64,000 nt of DNA from Burkholderiaceae bacterium (GCA_023150375.1 JAKLLA010000001.1:1-64000); one strand, 5' to 3'; positions 1-8,278 are shown, counted from the stretch's first letter. Notes: generated by a model not told the origin, from the sequence alone. Numbers and translations: made by a program.

Positions 1-135
1 TCGTCTGTGGCCATTCGTTGAGCTCCGAAAACTCTCAGAAACTGCCGCTCAGTGGATCTCTTCCTGAGGGCTTCTGCAAGTCGGATTCACCATGAAAGTT
101 CAATCAAAACAACAACTTATAGATTTCGCAAGGCC
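1..135. other. AT-richer sequence of foreign character fused to nifE
   Basis: The first 135 bases are clearly less GC-rich than everything to the right and do not encode NifE residues in the nifE frame. An ATG at 92 starts a short reading frame (MKVQSKQQLIDFA) that is cut off where nifE homology begins. This looks like the start of an unrelated gene, possibly from a mobile element, but no terminal inverted repeat or transposase motif is visible in so short a stretch. Confidence 0.5.
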
Positions 136-1281
136 GACTACGGCGGCGAGAAGCGGCTGTTCAAGGCCATCCGCGAGATCCTCGAGAAGGTCGACCCGCC
201 GGCGGTCTTCGTCTACCAGACCTGCGTCACCGCGCTGATCGGCGACGACGTCGAGGCGGTGTGCAAGCGCGCCAGCGAGAAGTTCGGCAAGCCGGTGATC
301 CCGGTCAACGCGCCGGGCTTCGCCGGCCCGAAGAACCTGGGCAACAAGCTGGGCGCCGAAACCGTGCTGGACTACGTGATCGGCACCGAGGAGCCGGCGT
401 TCACGACGCCCTACGACATCAACATCATCGGCGAGTACAACCTGGTGGGCGAGCTCTGGCAGGTCAAGCCGCTGCTCGATGCACTGGGCATCCGCGTGCT
501 GTCGTGCATCTCGGGCGACGGCCGCTACCACGAGATCGCCAGCTCGCACCGGGCCAAGGCCAACATGATGGTCTGCTCCAAGTCGATGATCAACATCGCC
601 ACCAAGATGGAGCAGCGCTACGGAGTTCCGTATTTCGAGGGCAGCTTCTATGGCATCAGCGACATGAGCCAGACGCTGCGCGAGATCGCCCGCCTGCTGG
701 TGCAGCAAGGCGCGCCCGTCGAGCTGAAGGACCGCACCGAGGCGCTGATCGCCGTCGAGGAGGCGCGCGCCTGGGAGCGCATCCGCGCCTACCGGGAACG
801 CCTGGCCGGCAAGAAGGTGCTGCTGATCACCGGCGGCGTGAAGAGCTGGTCGGTGGTCTCGGCGCTGCAGGAGGCCGGGCTGGAGGTGGTGGGCACCTCG
901 GTGAAGAAGTCCACCCGGGAGGACAAGGACAAGCTGAAGGAAATGTTCGGCGATCAGGCCGACGCCCACATGATCGACGACATGACGCCGCGCCAGATGT
1001 ACGCCATGCTGCGCGACGCGAAAGCCGACATCATGCTCAGCGGCGGGCGCAGCCAGTTCGTCGCGCTCAAGGCCCGCATGCCCTGGATGGACATCAACCA
1101 GGAGCGTTACCACGCCTTCGCCGGCTACGAGGGCATGGTCACGATGGTCGAGCAGATTCACAAGGCACTGTTCAACCCGATGTGGGCGCAGGTGCGCACC
1201 CCGGCGCCCTGGGAGCACGGCGATGCCCTGCTGCGCGAGCAGGATGCCGCGCAGCTGGCGGCGGAGGCGGCGCCGGCCTGA
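127..1281 (+). pseudogene. nifE: nifE, 5'-truncated (nitrogenase FeMo-cofactor scaffold subunit NifE)
   Basis: NifE with NifN forms the scaffold on which NifB-cofactor matures into FeMo-co. From about position 136 (DYGGEKRLFKAI) to the stop the protein matches NifE throughout: YQTCVTALIGDD contains the third P-cluster-type cysteine, followed by the NINIIGEYN block, the LSCISGDGRY block and the C-terminal GGRSQF...PWMDINQERYHAFAGY segment. The family is usually about 450-480 residues; roughly 380 homologous residues remain, so the first 90-130 residues, including two earlier cluster cysteines, are missing. An open frame continues upstream to an ATG at 52, but those residues are not NifE-like and lie in AT-richer DNA. 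The cause may be a real deletion or insertion, or a contig-edge artefact. No nifN or nifX follows: the next gene is on the opposite strand. Confidence 0.88.
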
Positions 1282-1297
1282 GAGGGCTCACAGGCTC

Positions 1298-2239
1298 TCA
1301 GGCCGCGTTCCGCAAGCCCTCCAATCGCTGCGCCAGCGCTGCGGATGCCACGGCCATCGGCGCGCGCAGCTCGTTGGCCATGCGCCCCTCCTGCGCCAGC
1401 CAGGCCTTGATCGCGGCTGGATTGGGCTCGGCAAATGCCGCCTCGACCAGCGGCACCAGCTTCAGCCAGCGCTGCCGCGCCTCGTCCAGCCGGCCCGCCT
1501 GCAGGGCCTGCATCATCTGCACGAAGTAAGCGGTGCACAGGTGCGCACTCGCAGCGATCGCCCCCACCGCACCCTGCGCCAGGTGGCTGAAGATCTGCAG
1601 GTCCTCACCCGCCAGCACCTCCAGCCGGCCATCGGCCAGCAGCGCCAGCGTCTTGCCGCTGTCCCCGCCGCAGTCCTTCACCGCCCGGATGTGGGGGTGC
1701 GCCGCCAGCGCCAGCAGCGTCTCGCGCGCCAGGGTGGCGCCGGTGCGGTAGGGAATGTCATAGACGATCAGCGGCAGCCCACTCGCATCGGCCAGCGTCT
1801 CGAACCAGTCCCGCAGACCTGCCTGCGACGGCCGCACGTAGTGCGGCGCCGGCAACAGCACGGCGCACAGGCTGGGCAGCTCGGCGGCGGCCAGCCGGCT
1901 CAGTTCCTTCATCCGCTCCATCATCCGCCCCAGGTGGTAACCACTGACCCCCATCACCAGCGGCAGGCCATGCGCGTGGGCCGCCACCGTGTGCAGGCAG
2001 GCCAGCTGCTCGTCGGGGTCCAGCGACGCGGCCTCTCCGGTGGAGCCGCAGACCACGAAGCCGCGGATGCCCGTGGCCGCCAGTGAGCGGGTCAGCGCGG
2101 CCAGCGCGTCGTGGTCCACCCGGCCGTCGCGCAACGGCGTGACGAGCGGGATCCACAGTCCGCCGAAGCGGGCGCGTCCGGCCGGAGGTTCAGTTGAAAC
2201 CGCGGGAAGCGGCGGGGAGTTGGGGTGCAGCGTTGGCAT
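1298..2239 (-). CDS. DapA-family class I aldolase (dihydrodipicolinate synthase-like)
   Basis: A 313-residue (beta/alpha)8 aldolase of the DHDPS/N-acetylneuraminate lyase family. Visible landmarks are the pyruvate-carboxylate loop GSTGEAASL (the family GTTGE motif), the catalytic tyrosine in IVYDIPYRTG, and the Schiff-base lysine in IRAVKDCGGD. True DapA makes 4-hydroxy-tetrahydrodipicolinate from pyruvate and aspartate semialdehyde for lysine and peptidoglycan synthesis; this member could instead use another aldehyde. It has an N-terminal extension of about 25 residues compared with typical DapA, and AAGGA precedes the chosen ATG. It is convergent with nifE and alone on its strand, and nothing visible ties it to nitrogen fixation beyond position. 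Confidence 0.85.
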   Translation of the reverse strand: MPTLHPNSPPLPAVSTEPPAGRARFGGLWIPLVTPLRDGRVDHDALAALTRSLAATGIRGFVVCGSTGEAASLDPDEQLACLHTVAAHAHGLPLVMGVSGYHLGRMMERMKELSRLAAAELPSLCAVLLPAPHYVRPSQAGLRDWFETLADASGLPLIVYDIPYRTGATLARETLLALAAHPHIRAVKDCGGDSGKTLALLADGRLEVLAGEDLQIFSHLAQGAVGAIAASAHLCTAYFVQMMQALQAGRLDEARQRWLKLVPLVEAAFAEPNPAAIKAWLAQEGRMANELRAPMAVASAALAQRLEGLRNAA

Positions 2240-2801
2240 GGTGCGTCCTTCAAGAGAAGTTTCTTCAGGGGGTTGACCGCAGGTTCAACCGCCGAAGGAC
2301 GTCCGCAGGGGGAGGAGTGGGCGCTGTTCAGGTTTCGCCAGGCCGGTCCCGTCGGTCGCCCGACGACGGAACCGCAGCTCCGGTCAGACGAGCTGGGATT
2401 TCTCGGCTTTTTTCTCGGCCCGGTTTCCCGCCATGCCGCAGCCGGCCCGGGCAACGGGCTGGGTGCAGAAGAAGGCGAAGGCGGAGCAGGCCATGGGCCG
2501 CAGTCTAACGCCCCGGACGGGTGAAATCACGCCTGGGATCACGCCGGGGTCTTGTCCAACAAGGCATGAGCCAGGAGCGAGGCAGGCGATTCCAACGAGG
2601 AATGAGCCGGAAAGGTTCTGAGGCGAGGGGGTGGCCGGCACGATGGCGCTGGGGCTCCGGGACGCGCAGGATGACGCGGGGCGACAGGGCCGGATCGACC
2701 AGGTGCTGCGCCGCGTTGGCGACCGCCAGCTCAGCCGTGCGGACAAGGCGGCTGTGCGGGCCTGCCTGCAGCACCGCACAGCCCGGGCGCCCCCTCCCGG
2801 C
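2240..2801. other. 562-bp gap without a recognisable gene
   Basis: Open frames here on both strands are compositional and none has a recognisable domain. The only texture is a pair of related motifs, AAGGCATGAGCC near 2561 and GAGGAATGAGCC near 2598, and a short ITPGITPG-coding stretch around 2523-2553. No convincing promoter or terminator was seen. Confidence 0.4.
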
Positions 2802-3887
2802 TTACTCCGCGCGCAGCCAGACCCGGGCGCTGAACGGGTCCACCACCAGCGAACCGCCGGACACGAACGAGGCTCCGAGCTGCGCCGCCGGCTGGCGCCA
2901 GGTGCCGATGCCGCCGCAGACCGCTGCGGCCGCGGGGGTGCGCTTGACGAACAGGGTCAGGGCCCGACCGTGGTTCGCCACCAGCCGGCCCGCAGTGTCG
3001 ACGATGCCGGCGGGCGTGCCCGCGCCCAGGCGCCAGGCCTCCACCGGCTCGGAGACCCCGGCCACGCAGGTCGACAGCTGGATCGCGATGTCCGGGCGCG
3101 GCGTGAGCCGCACGCCCGCGGCCCTCAGCGCATCGAAGAGCGCCGCGTTGATGTTCACCGAGTAGGGCTGGCGGCTGTCGTCGTAGCCGGTGTCGAGCTG
3201 TGCCACCGCCTCGACCCGGCCGATGCGGATCGGCACCGTCGGGATGTTCACGCAACCCCCGGGCGCGGCCATCGCCCGCGGGCAGCTCAGCGCGGCGGCG
3301 GCGGCGCCGTAGTAGTCGCGCGTCGACACCGCCCGGTAGCCGCCGGCCTGCAGCGCCGCGTCGTCACAGAAGGCTCCGGGCGCCGCGCGCCAGAGGTGGC
3401 CGCCGCGATAGTCCAGCGTGTAGACGTGCTGGGCAAGAAAGTCGGTGCCGATCACCCCGGCCTGGCGGATCGACGCCCGTCCGTCCGCACTGCGCAGCGC
3501 CTGCACCGCCGGCTGCGGCTGCAGCTGCAGCGCCACCGAGGCCCAGCGGCCGAAGAAGACGAAATCGTCGTAGCGCCCCCCCGCGGCATCCGCCGTCAGC
3601 GCGGGCGCATCGCCCTGGAGGTTGGCGGGCGTGATGCTCGAGACGCTGGCGCCGAAGTCCAGCAGGAAGTAGCCCTGCCGGGCGCCCACCCCCACCAGCG
3701 CATAGGGCATGCGGCTGGCCACCGTCAGCGGCTGACGTTCGCCCAGACAGTCGGGCTGCGCCGGCACGCGCGCCGCCGGGCCCGCCTGGGCCCCGCCCTG
3801 CCAGGCCCCGGCCAGCAACCCGAGCGCCAGCGCGGTCGCCTTCGCCAGCGCCGCAGCCTTCGCCCGCGTCGATTGCCGCGCCGTCAT
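2802..3887 (-). CDS. Secreted aspartic-protease-fold protein with two DTG-like motifs
   Basis: A 361-residue protein starting with an arginine/lysine-rich region and a hydrophobic signal segment ending near AQA (residues 1-35). Two aspartic-protease-like motifs are visible: YFLLDFGASVSSI near residue 75, and AQLDTGYDDS near residue 230, plus VIGTDFL, reminiscent of the psi-loop of retropepsins. The first motif has DFG instead of DTG/DSG, so proteolytic activity is doubtful although the two-lobed arrangement resembles pepsin-type enzymes. Several cysteines suggest disulfides and a periplasmic location. Its ATG overlaps the stop of the upstream DUF427 gene by 4 bp (ATGA), so the two are translationally coupled. 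Function unknown. Confidence 0.65.
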   Translation of the reverse strand: MTARQSTRAKAAALAKATALALGLLAGAWQGGAQAGPAARVPAQPDCLGERQPLTVASRMPYALVGVGARQGYFLLDFGASVSSITPANLQGDAPALTADAAGGRYDDFVFFGRWASVALQLQPQPAVQALRSADGRASIRQAGVIGTDFLAQHVYTLDYRGGHLWRAAPGAFCDDAALQAGGYRAVSTRDYYGAAAAALSCPRAMAAPGGCVNIPTVPIRIGRVEAVAQLDTGYDDSRQPYSVNINAALFDALRAAGVRLTPRPDIAIQLSTCVAGVSEPVEAWRLGAGTPAGIVDTAGRLVANHGRALTLFVKRTPAAAAVCGGIGTWRQPAAQLGASFVSGGSLVVDPFSARVWLRAE

Positions 3888-4165
3888 GCCTCGATGCGCA
3901 CGCCGCGGATGAAGGCCACCCGGCCCTTCAGCTCGGCCACGGCCTCGTCCGGCTCCGGGTAGAACCAGACCGCGTCGTTGAGCACGTTGCCGTCGACGAA
4001 CAACGTGTGGTAGCGCGCCTCGCCCCGGCCGGAATGCATCGAGCGGCGGTTGCTGCCGAGCAGGCAGTCGCTGCGCAGGCTGGCGGCGGGAAAGTAGTGC
4101 TCGCCGTCGACGAGCAGGGTGTCGTCGCTCTCGGCAACGGTGACGCCGTTCCAGATGGCTTTCAT
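3884..4165 (-). CDS. DUF427 domain protein
   Basis: A 93-residue single-domain protein matching the DUF427 family: MKAIWNGVTVAESDDT at the start, then the VDGEHYFPAASL and YHTLFVDGNVLNDAVWFYPEP blocks typical of this small beta-rich fold. The frame is open further upstream, but the ATG at 4165, preceded by GAAGG, gives exactly the family N-terminus. No biochemical role is established for the family. It is coupled by a 4-bp overlap to the aspartic-protease-like gene downstream, a pairing that gives no obvious functional clue. Confidence 0.85.
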   Translation of the reverse strand: MKAIWNGVTVAESDDTLLVDGEHYFPAASLRSDCLLGSNRRSMHSGRGEARYHTLFVDGNVLNDAVWFYPEPDEAVAELKGRVAFIRGVRIEA

Positions 4166-4491
4166 GGCGGGGCCTTCATTTGGGGGGTCGGGACAGGAAG
4201 GCTGCGATCCTAGCCGCGCGGCGGGACGTCGCGACGCCAGCAACCTGCACGGCCCTGGCCGATCGACTCGGCCCCACATGCCGAAGCCGCCCGCCCTGCT
4301 CTGCAGCATCCCGCGGACTCTGCGGGGATCTTGCTCAAGGGGCGCTGCTCCACCCCCCACCGCCACGCCGACCCAGGCCGAGACCACAGCGGCCGGAGCG
4401 GCGCCACGGAACGGCCGGTGACACGTCACCGGTCGAGTTCGAACGATGCCATTCCCAACGGCTCACGGGTGTCCAGGAAACCCAGGGCGAA
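4166..4491. other. 326-bp gap, nothing recognised
   Basis: Lies upstream of the DUF427 gene and downstream of hepT. It should hold the promoter of the DUF427/protease pair, but no clear -35/-10 or operator could be read. Open frames here lack recognisable content. Confidence 0.35.
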
Positions 4492-4866
4492 TCAGGCCGG
4501 CTCAGCGTCCCCGGCAGCCGATTGCAGGACGCCCGGCCACTGGCTCAGCAATACCGGCAGCGCAGTCTGCACCGTCTCCCACACCACATCGAGGTTGATC
4601 TCGAAGTAGCCGTGCGCGATGCGGTTGCGCATGCCTCGCATGCCGCGCCAAGGCACTTCCGGGTGCGCCTGAACAAACTCGGGAAACCCGTCCATCACCT
4701 TCGTCGCAGCCTCACCGACGATGACGAGGCTCATCACCACCGCCTGCTGGGTGCGCCGGTCGGCCAGGAAATCTTCTTTCTCCAAGCCCTCGACGAAGCT
4801 GGAAGCCTCCTGCGCGGCCTGCTGCATGTGGCCGAGGTAGTCCAGCAACCGCAGCGGCTTGTTCAT
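4492..4866 (-). CDS. hepT: HepT-like ribonuclease toxin (DUF86)
   Basis: A 124-residue all-helical HEPN protein. The catalytic R-x4-H-x-Y motif is intact in RNRIAHGYF near residue 88. MntA-HepT modules are toxin-antitoxin pairs in which HepT is the ribonuclease and MntA, a minimal nucleotidyltransferase, neutralises it by adding AMP to the tyrosine of the HEPN motif. Here HepT follows MntA with a 4-bp ATGA overlap, the usual gene order and coupling. The family is usually 110-140 residues, so it appears full length. Confidence 0.88.
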   Translation of the reverse strand: MNKPLRLLDYLGHMQQAAQEASSFVEGLEKEDFLADRRTQQAVVMSLVIVGEAATKVMDGFPEFVQAHPEVPWRGMRGMRNRIAHGYFEINLDVVWETVQTALPVLLSQWPGVLQSAAGDAEPA

Positions 4867-5153
4867 ACCGGCCGGGCTTCGGCCAGCACCTGGGCACGGA
4901 ACGCGGGTGGCAGGTCGCCCGGTGTCAGCAGATCCACCCGCACGCCAAGCAACTCCTGCAACTCATCCTGCAGGCCGCCGAGGTCGAACAGGGTGGCACC
5001 GGGCAGGGCATCCACGAGCAAGTCCAGGTCGCTGCCGTCCCGGTCGGTACCGTGCAGCACCGAGCCGAAGACTCGCGGGTTGGCGGTACGGAATCGGCCG
5101 GCTGCCGCTCGCACTGCGGCGCGCTGGCTGTCGAGAGCGGTGGATGGGCGCAT
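4863..5153 (-). CDS. mntA: MntA-like nucleotidyltransferase antitoxin
   Basis: A 96-residue minimal nucleotidyltransferase. The signature G-S-x10-D-x-D is exact in FGSVLHGTDRDGSDLDLLVD; the two aspartates bind magnesium and ATP. It AMPylates and silences the adjacent HepT toxin. The ATG at 5153 was chosen because it gives the family N-terminus; the frame stays open to an ATG at 5240, but that route translates a tandem heptanucleotide repeat into low-complexity residues. The start therefore lies directly beside the repeat, which may affect translation or expression. Confidence 0.87.
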   Translation of the reverse strand: MRPSTALDSQRAAVRAAAGRFRTANPRVFGSVLHGTDRDGSDLDLLVDALPGATLFDLGGLQDELQELLGVRVDLLTPGDLPPAFRAQVLAEARPV

Positions 5154-5181
5154 GGCGGGTGGCGGGTGGCGGGTGGCGGGG
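5154..5181. repeat. Heptanucleotide tandem repeat next to the mntA start
   Basis: Three perfect copies of GGCGGGT (5154-5160, 5161-5167, 5168-5174) followed by GGCGGGG and a partial unit. It lies immediately upstream of the mntA start codon, in the place of the ribosome-binding site. Seven is not a multiple of three, so copy change would shift any reading frame entering from the upstream ATG at 5240. Confidence 0.75.
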
Positions 5182-5324
5182 CGGGTACGGCCAGATGATA
5201 GTTCGGCACCAGCGAGAAGGGCCGGATCAACCGAGTGCACTCGACCGAAAGCGGGTGGCCAAGCTGGATCTTTCTTGGTGCTGCGGCCTGCGTCGAACTG
5301 AAGGGAGGATCATGGCGGGCACCC

Positions 5325-5519
5325 TCAGGCCTTCTTGATGCAGCCGTCGACCGGGCACACCGAGATGCACTGCGGCGCGTCGAACTGGCCTTCGCACTCG
5401 GTGCACTTCTTGGGGTCGATGACGTAGGTGCCACCCTTCTCGCGAATGGCGACGTTGGGGCACTCGGGCTCGCAGGCGGAGCAGCCGGTGCACATGGAGG
5501 AAATGATCTTGAGGGCCAT
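5325..5519 (-). CDS. fdxN: 2[4Fe-4S] ferredoxin of the nif type (FdxN-like)
   Basis: A 64-residue bacterial ferredoxin. The first cluster motif is [12 protein letters not shown] (C-x2-C-x2-C-x3-CP). The second is [18 protein letters not shown], the expanded C-x2-C-x8-C-x3-C form common in nif-linked ferredoxins. It probably carries low-potential electrons for NifB or for nitrogenase assembly. It starts 66 bp after nifB on the same strand with a clear AGGAG ribosome-binding site, so it is most likely co-transcribed with nifB from the sigma-54 promoter upstream. Confidence 0.9.
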   Translation of the reverse strand: MALKIISSMCTGCSACEPECPNVAIREKGGTYVIDPKKCTECEGQFDAPQCISVCPVDGCIKKA

Positions 5520-5585
5520 GGTGAACTCCTGGGCTGTGGGCTGGGGAGAAAGGGAACTCGGTCTGAATCGGGGGCCTCGGCGGGG

Positions 5586-7187
5586 TCAGGCCGCTTCGGC
5601 GGCACCGGCGGTGTAGGCGCCCTGGCGGATGCGTGCGTCGCCACGCTCGTGGTGCGTGATGGCGCCGCTGGCCACGCGCTCGCAGTAGTCGGCGAACCAC
5701 TGCAGCGCGGCCTTCTCGATGAACTCGTGGGCGTACGCGTCCACCGGCTCGATGCCGGCGGCCTGGAGCTCGTCGCGCGGGCAGGCGCCGATCTTCGAGA
5801 CCAGCACCGCGTGGCAGTCGTTGATCGCAGCGACGATCGAGGGCAGCTGCTCGTCCTCGCCGTAGCCGCCCTGGCAGTACAGGTCCACGCGGCGGTGGCC
5901 GACGAACAGCGCCTGCTTGCGGTCCACTTCGTAGATCTGGAACTCGGTGGCGTGGCCGAAGTGCTGGTTGACGCGGCCATGGCCCTCGGTGGCCACCGCC
6001 ACCAGCACCTTCAGCTCCTCGGTGCCCGCCAGCAAGCTGGCGTCGAAGGCGTTGGACAGGGCATTGACCTTGGCCTGGTGCTGGGCCACACGCTCCTGCT
6101 CCACCTTTTCCTGGTAGGCACGGCGCTTGTCGATGTCGTAGTGGATGTCCATCGCCTCGATCTTGTCGAGCGTGAACTCCTCGCTGCGGTCCTCGCCGAG
6201 CAGGCCCACCGCATCGGCGCGGCATTGCCGGCAATGCCGCATCAGGTTCGCGCCGCCCATGCAGGCGTCCTGCACCGCCTTGAGCTCCTGCGCGGTCGGC
6301 CCGCGCTGGCCGGTCAGGCCGAACACCGTGCCGTGCTCCGGCTCGGAGATCAGCGGCATGATGTTGTGCAGGAAGGCGCCGCGCTTCTTGACCTCGCGGT
6401 TCACCTCGATCAGGTGCTCGTCGTTGATGCCCGGGATCAGCACCGAGTTGATCTTGGTGAGCACGCCGCGCGCGGTGAGCATCTCCAGGCCGAGCATCTG
6501 GCGCTCGTGCAGGATCTTGGCCGCCTCGTAGCCGGTGTAGCGCTTGTGGTTGTAGAAGATCCAGGGGTAGATCTTCTCGCCCACGGCCGGGTCCACCATG
6601 TTGATGGTGATGGTGACGTGGTCGATGTTGTACTTGCAGATCTCGTCGACCTGGTCGGGCAGCGCCAGGCCATTGGTGGAGATGCACAGCTTGATGTCGG
6701 GGGCCTTCTCGGCCAGCTGGCGCATGGTGTCGAAGGTCTTCTTCGGGTTGGCGAGCGAATCCCCGGGGCCGGCGATGCCCAGCACCGTCATCTGCGGGAT
6801 CTCGCTGGCCACGGCCAGCACCTTCTTCACGGCCTGGTCGGGCGTCAACTTCTGGCTGACGACACCCGGGCGCGACTCGTTGCTGCAGTCGTACTTGCGA
6901 TTGCAGTAATTGCACTGGATGTTGCAGGCCGGCGCCACCGCCACGTGCATGCGGGCGAAGTGGTGGTGGGCTTCCTCCGAGTAGCAGGGGTGGTTCTTGA
7001 CCTTGTCCCAGATCTCGGCGGGCATGTCGTCCGGGCCGCCGGAGGAGCCGCAGCTGGACTTGCCGGCACCTCCTGACGTACCGCAGCCCCCGCCGGTGGA
7101 AGGCAGGTCGTCGACCACCTGGCTGAGCGCCGGGCGGCCCTTGCGCAGGTCACCGATAGGGACGAAGGCAGAGGCGGGAGAGGACAT
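5586..7187 (-). CDS. nifB: NifB, nitrogenase cofactor radical SAM enzyme
   Basis: NifB builds the 8Fe-9S-C precursor (NifB-co) of the nitrogenase cofactor from two [4Fe-4S] clusters and S-adenosylmethionine. The 533-residue product has the radical SAM triad CNIQCNYC (residues 88, 92, 95) in [21 protein letters not shown], the cluster-ligand region around [16 protein letters not shown], and [20 protein letters not shown]-terminal NifX/NafY-like domain starts about residue 385 ([21 protein letters not shown]). A glycine- and cysteine-rich N-terminal stretch (about 30-52) is unusual but common in this group. The start at 7187 (MSSPASAF) follows GGAG; the upstream in-frame ATG at 7232 has weaker support. 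A NifA/sigma-54 promoter precedes it. Confidence 0.97.
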   Translation of the reverse strand: MSSPASAFVPIGDLRKGRPALSQVVDDLPSTGGGCGTSGGAGKSSCGSSGGPDDMPAEIWDKVKNHPCYSEEAHHHFARMHVAVAPACNIQCNYCNRKYDCSNESRPGVVSQKLTPDQAVKKVLAVASEIPQMTVLGIAGPGDSLANPKKTFDTMRQLAEKAPDIKLCISTNGLALPDQVDEICKYNIDHVTITINMVDPAVGEKIYPWIFYNHKRYTGYEAAKILHERQMLGLEMLTARGVLTKINSVLIPGINDEHLIEVNREVKKRGAFLHNIMPLISEPEHGTVFGLTGQRGPTAQELKAVQDACMGGANLMRHCRQCRADAVGLLGEDRSEEFTLDKIEAMDIHYDIDKRRAYQEKVEQERVAQHQAKVNALSNAFDASLLAGTEELKVLVAVATEGHGRVNQHFGHATEFQIYEVDRKQALFVGHRRVDLYCQGGYGEDEQLPSIVAAINDCHAVLVSKIGACPRDELQAAGIEPVDAYAHEFIEKAALQWFADYCERVASGAITHHERGDARIRQGAYTAGAAEAA

Positions 7188-7258
7188 CGCGGACTCCGGT
7201 CGCGCCGCGGGCCGCGAGGCCCGATCCGGCATTGCACGAGGGGGAATGCCGCTCTCAG

Positions 7259-7274
7259 TGCGAAAGCCGTGCCA
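7259..7274 (-). promoter_or_regulatory. Sigma-54 (-24/-12) promoter of nifB
   Basis: On the minus strand the sequence reads TGGCACGGCTTTCGCA, matching the consensus TGGCAC-N5-TTGCA with one mismatch and the invariant GG and GC doublets exactly 10 bases apart. It predicts a start site near 7248, about 60 bases before the nifB ATG. Sigma-54 promoters require an activator, here expected to be NifA. Confidence 0.85.
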
Positions 7275-7350
7275 TGTCGTCGGCGCCGGAAATCTCCTTG
7301 TCGATCAACGAGTTGCAGCGGCACCGGCCGCATGCCCCGACGCGCCGCGC

Positions 7351-7366
7351 TGTCCGACATCCAACA
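7351..7366. promoter_or_regulatory. NifA upstream activator sequence
   Basis: A perfect TGT-N10-ACA palindrome, the classic NifA binding site. Its centre is about 85 bp upstream of the -24 element and about 110 bp from the predicted nifB start site, the standard spacing for DNA looping to sigma-54 polymerase. Confidence 0.85.
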
Positions 7367-7546
7367 TTCGCGACACCCGGCCCGGCCCCCAGCGGCGGCC
7401 GACCGGCCCTGGCGCGCGGCGTGGCGCTGCGCCCGGGATGGCAGGATGGCGGCCTCGGGCGCCCCCGCGCCGGCCCGCGGGCCAGAGCGCGGGCCTCGGC
7501 CCCCTCCGACCCTCGCCACGGAAACCCGCGGGAGACAGGCCAGCCG

Positions 7547-7834
7547 TCAGGTCGATGACCTGATCCGTTCGACGCTGGACGATGAATCTGAGTGTTCGAC
7601 CTGCCTGACCGAGGGCTGCACCAAGCCTGCGGGCAGCTTGCTCACCACGATCAGCCGCTTCAGATTGGCCGGCTCTTCGATGAAGCGCCCCTTCATCTCG
7701 GTTTCGTACTGGGCCGTGGTCTTGAACCCGCTCTTGCTCAGCAGCTCGATATGGGGGTCGAACTTGTCGCGCTCGTCGCTGTCCTGGGGCTCCTGGGTGA
7801 TCGCGCCGGCATTGGGCTCACTCGGAGGTGGCAC
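7547..7834 (-). CDS. Unrecognised small protein
   Basis: A 95-residue open frame with a protein-like middle (FDPHIELLSKSGFKTTAQYE, then EMKGRFIEEPANLKRLIVVSKLP) and a serine-rich tail. Codon composition is less GC-extreme than the flanks, which suggests either a transferred gene or the end of a larger broken one. No family was recognised. It lies between the nifB regulatory region and a set of gene relics, and may itself be a fragment. Confidence 0.4.
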   Translation of the reverse strand: MPPPSEPNAGAITQEPQDSDERDKFDPHIELLSKSGFKTTAQYETEMKGRFIEEPANLKRLIVVSKLPAGLVQPSVRQVEHSDSSSSVERIRSST

Positions 7835-7884
7835 GGATGGCCGAGTTCGCTACACCCATTGCGTCCGGTTCGCCACACCACGAC

Positions 7885-8061
7885 ATGCCCCAATCCACTG
7901 ATCCCAAGCGCAACACGCCCCGCAAACCCAGCCGGCGCGCGCTGCTGCGGGCCGTAGCCAGCTCCACCGCGGTGGATGCCGGCCAGCCGGTTGCCCAGCT
8001 GGCGCGCAAGCTGATGGGCGAGTCCACGCAGCGCTACGCGCACATCAAGCTGGCGCGCTGA
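7885..8061 (+). pseudogene. Unrecognised fragment, C-terminal piece of an unknown protein
   Basis: From the ATG at 7885 the frame encodes 58 residues ending AGQPVAQLARKLMGESTQRYAHIKLAR. The RYAHI ending is faintly like the tyrosine-containing tail of phage-type integrases, but the active-site His/Arg context is missing, so no family is claimed. Its end overlaps, antisense, the broken end of the Fic relic, marking a DNA junction near 8058. Confidence 0.3.
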
Positions 8062-8204
8062 GCGAGCAGGCCCTGCTCCAGGTTGCCCATGTCGTCCGGC
8101 GAGGCGATGCCCACCAGATGCCGCAGCACCTGATCGCCCGATCCCGGCTCGAATTCACCTTCGGGCCCGGTCACCTGATAGCGGTCGGTCATCGGCAGCT
8201 CCAT
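8034..8204 (-). pseudogene. Fic-family protein, N-terminal remnant
   Basis: From ATG 8204 (or the internal ATG encoding MTDRYQV) 56 codons can be read. The block YQVTGPEGEFEPGSGDQVLR and then HLVGIASPDDMGNLEQGLL match the N-terminus seen in Fic/DOC cell-filamentation-type proteins. The frame then runs into unrelated residues and stops at TAG (8034-8036). The HPFxxGNG catalytic core is absent from the window, so this is a non-functional stub, probably of a Fic gene once carried in a type I restriction locus. Confidence 0.6.
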
Positions 8205-8278
8205 TTCCCTGGCGGCTCCCCGCTGGTTCCGCCGAGGTCAGGCGGCAATGCTCCAGGCGCGGCGCGGCCCCGGCGACT

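Noticed and set aside
2384-2779. Possible gene in the gap between dapA-like and protease-like genes
   Set aside because: All frames are low-complexity arginine/serine/proline-rich, without family motifs or ribosome-binding sites.
5154-5181. Possible CRISPR or iteron repeat
   Set aside because: Seven-base simple repeat with no spacers and no replication gene nearby.
7885-8061. Tyrosine recombinase C-terminus, suggested by RYAHI
   Set aside because: The conserved H-x-x-R and G-H context is absent and only a few residues match.
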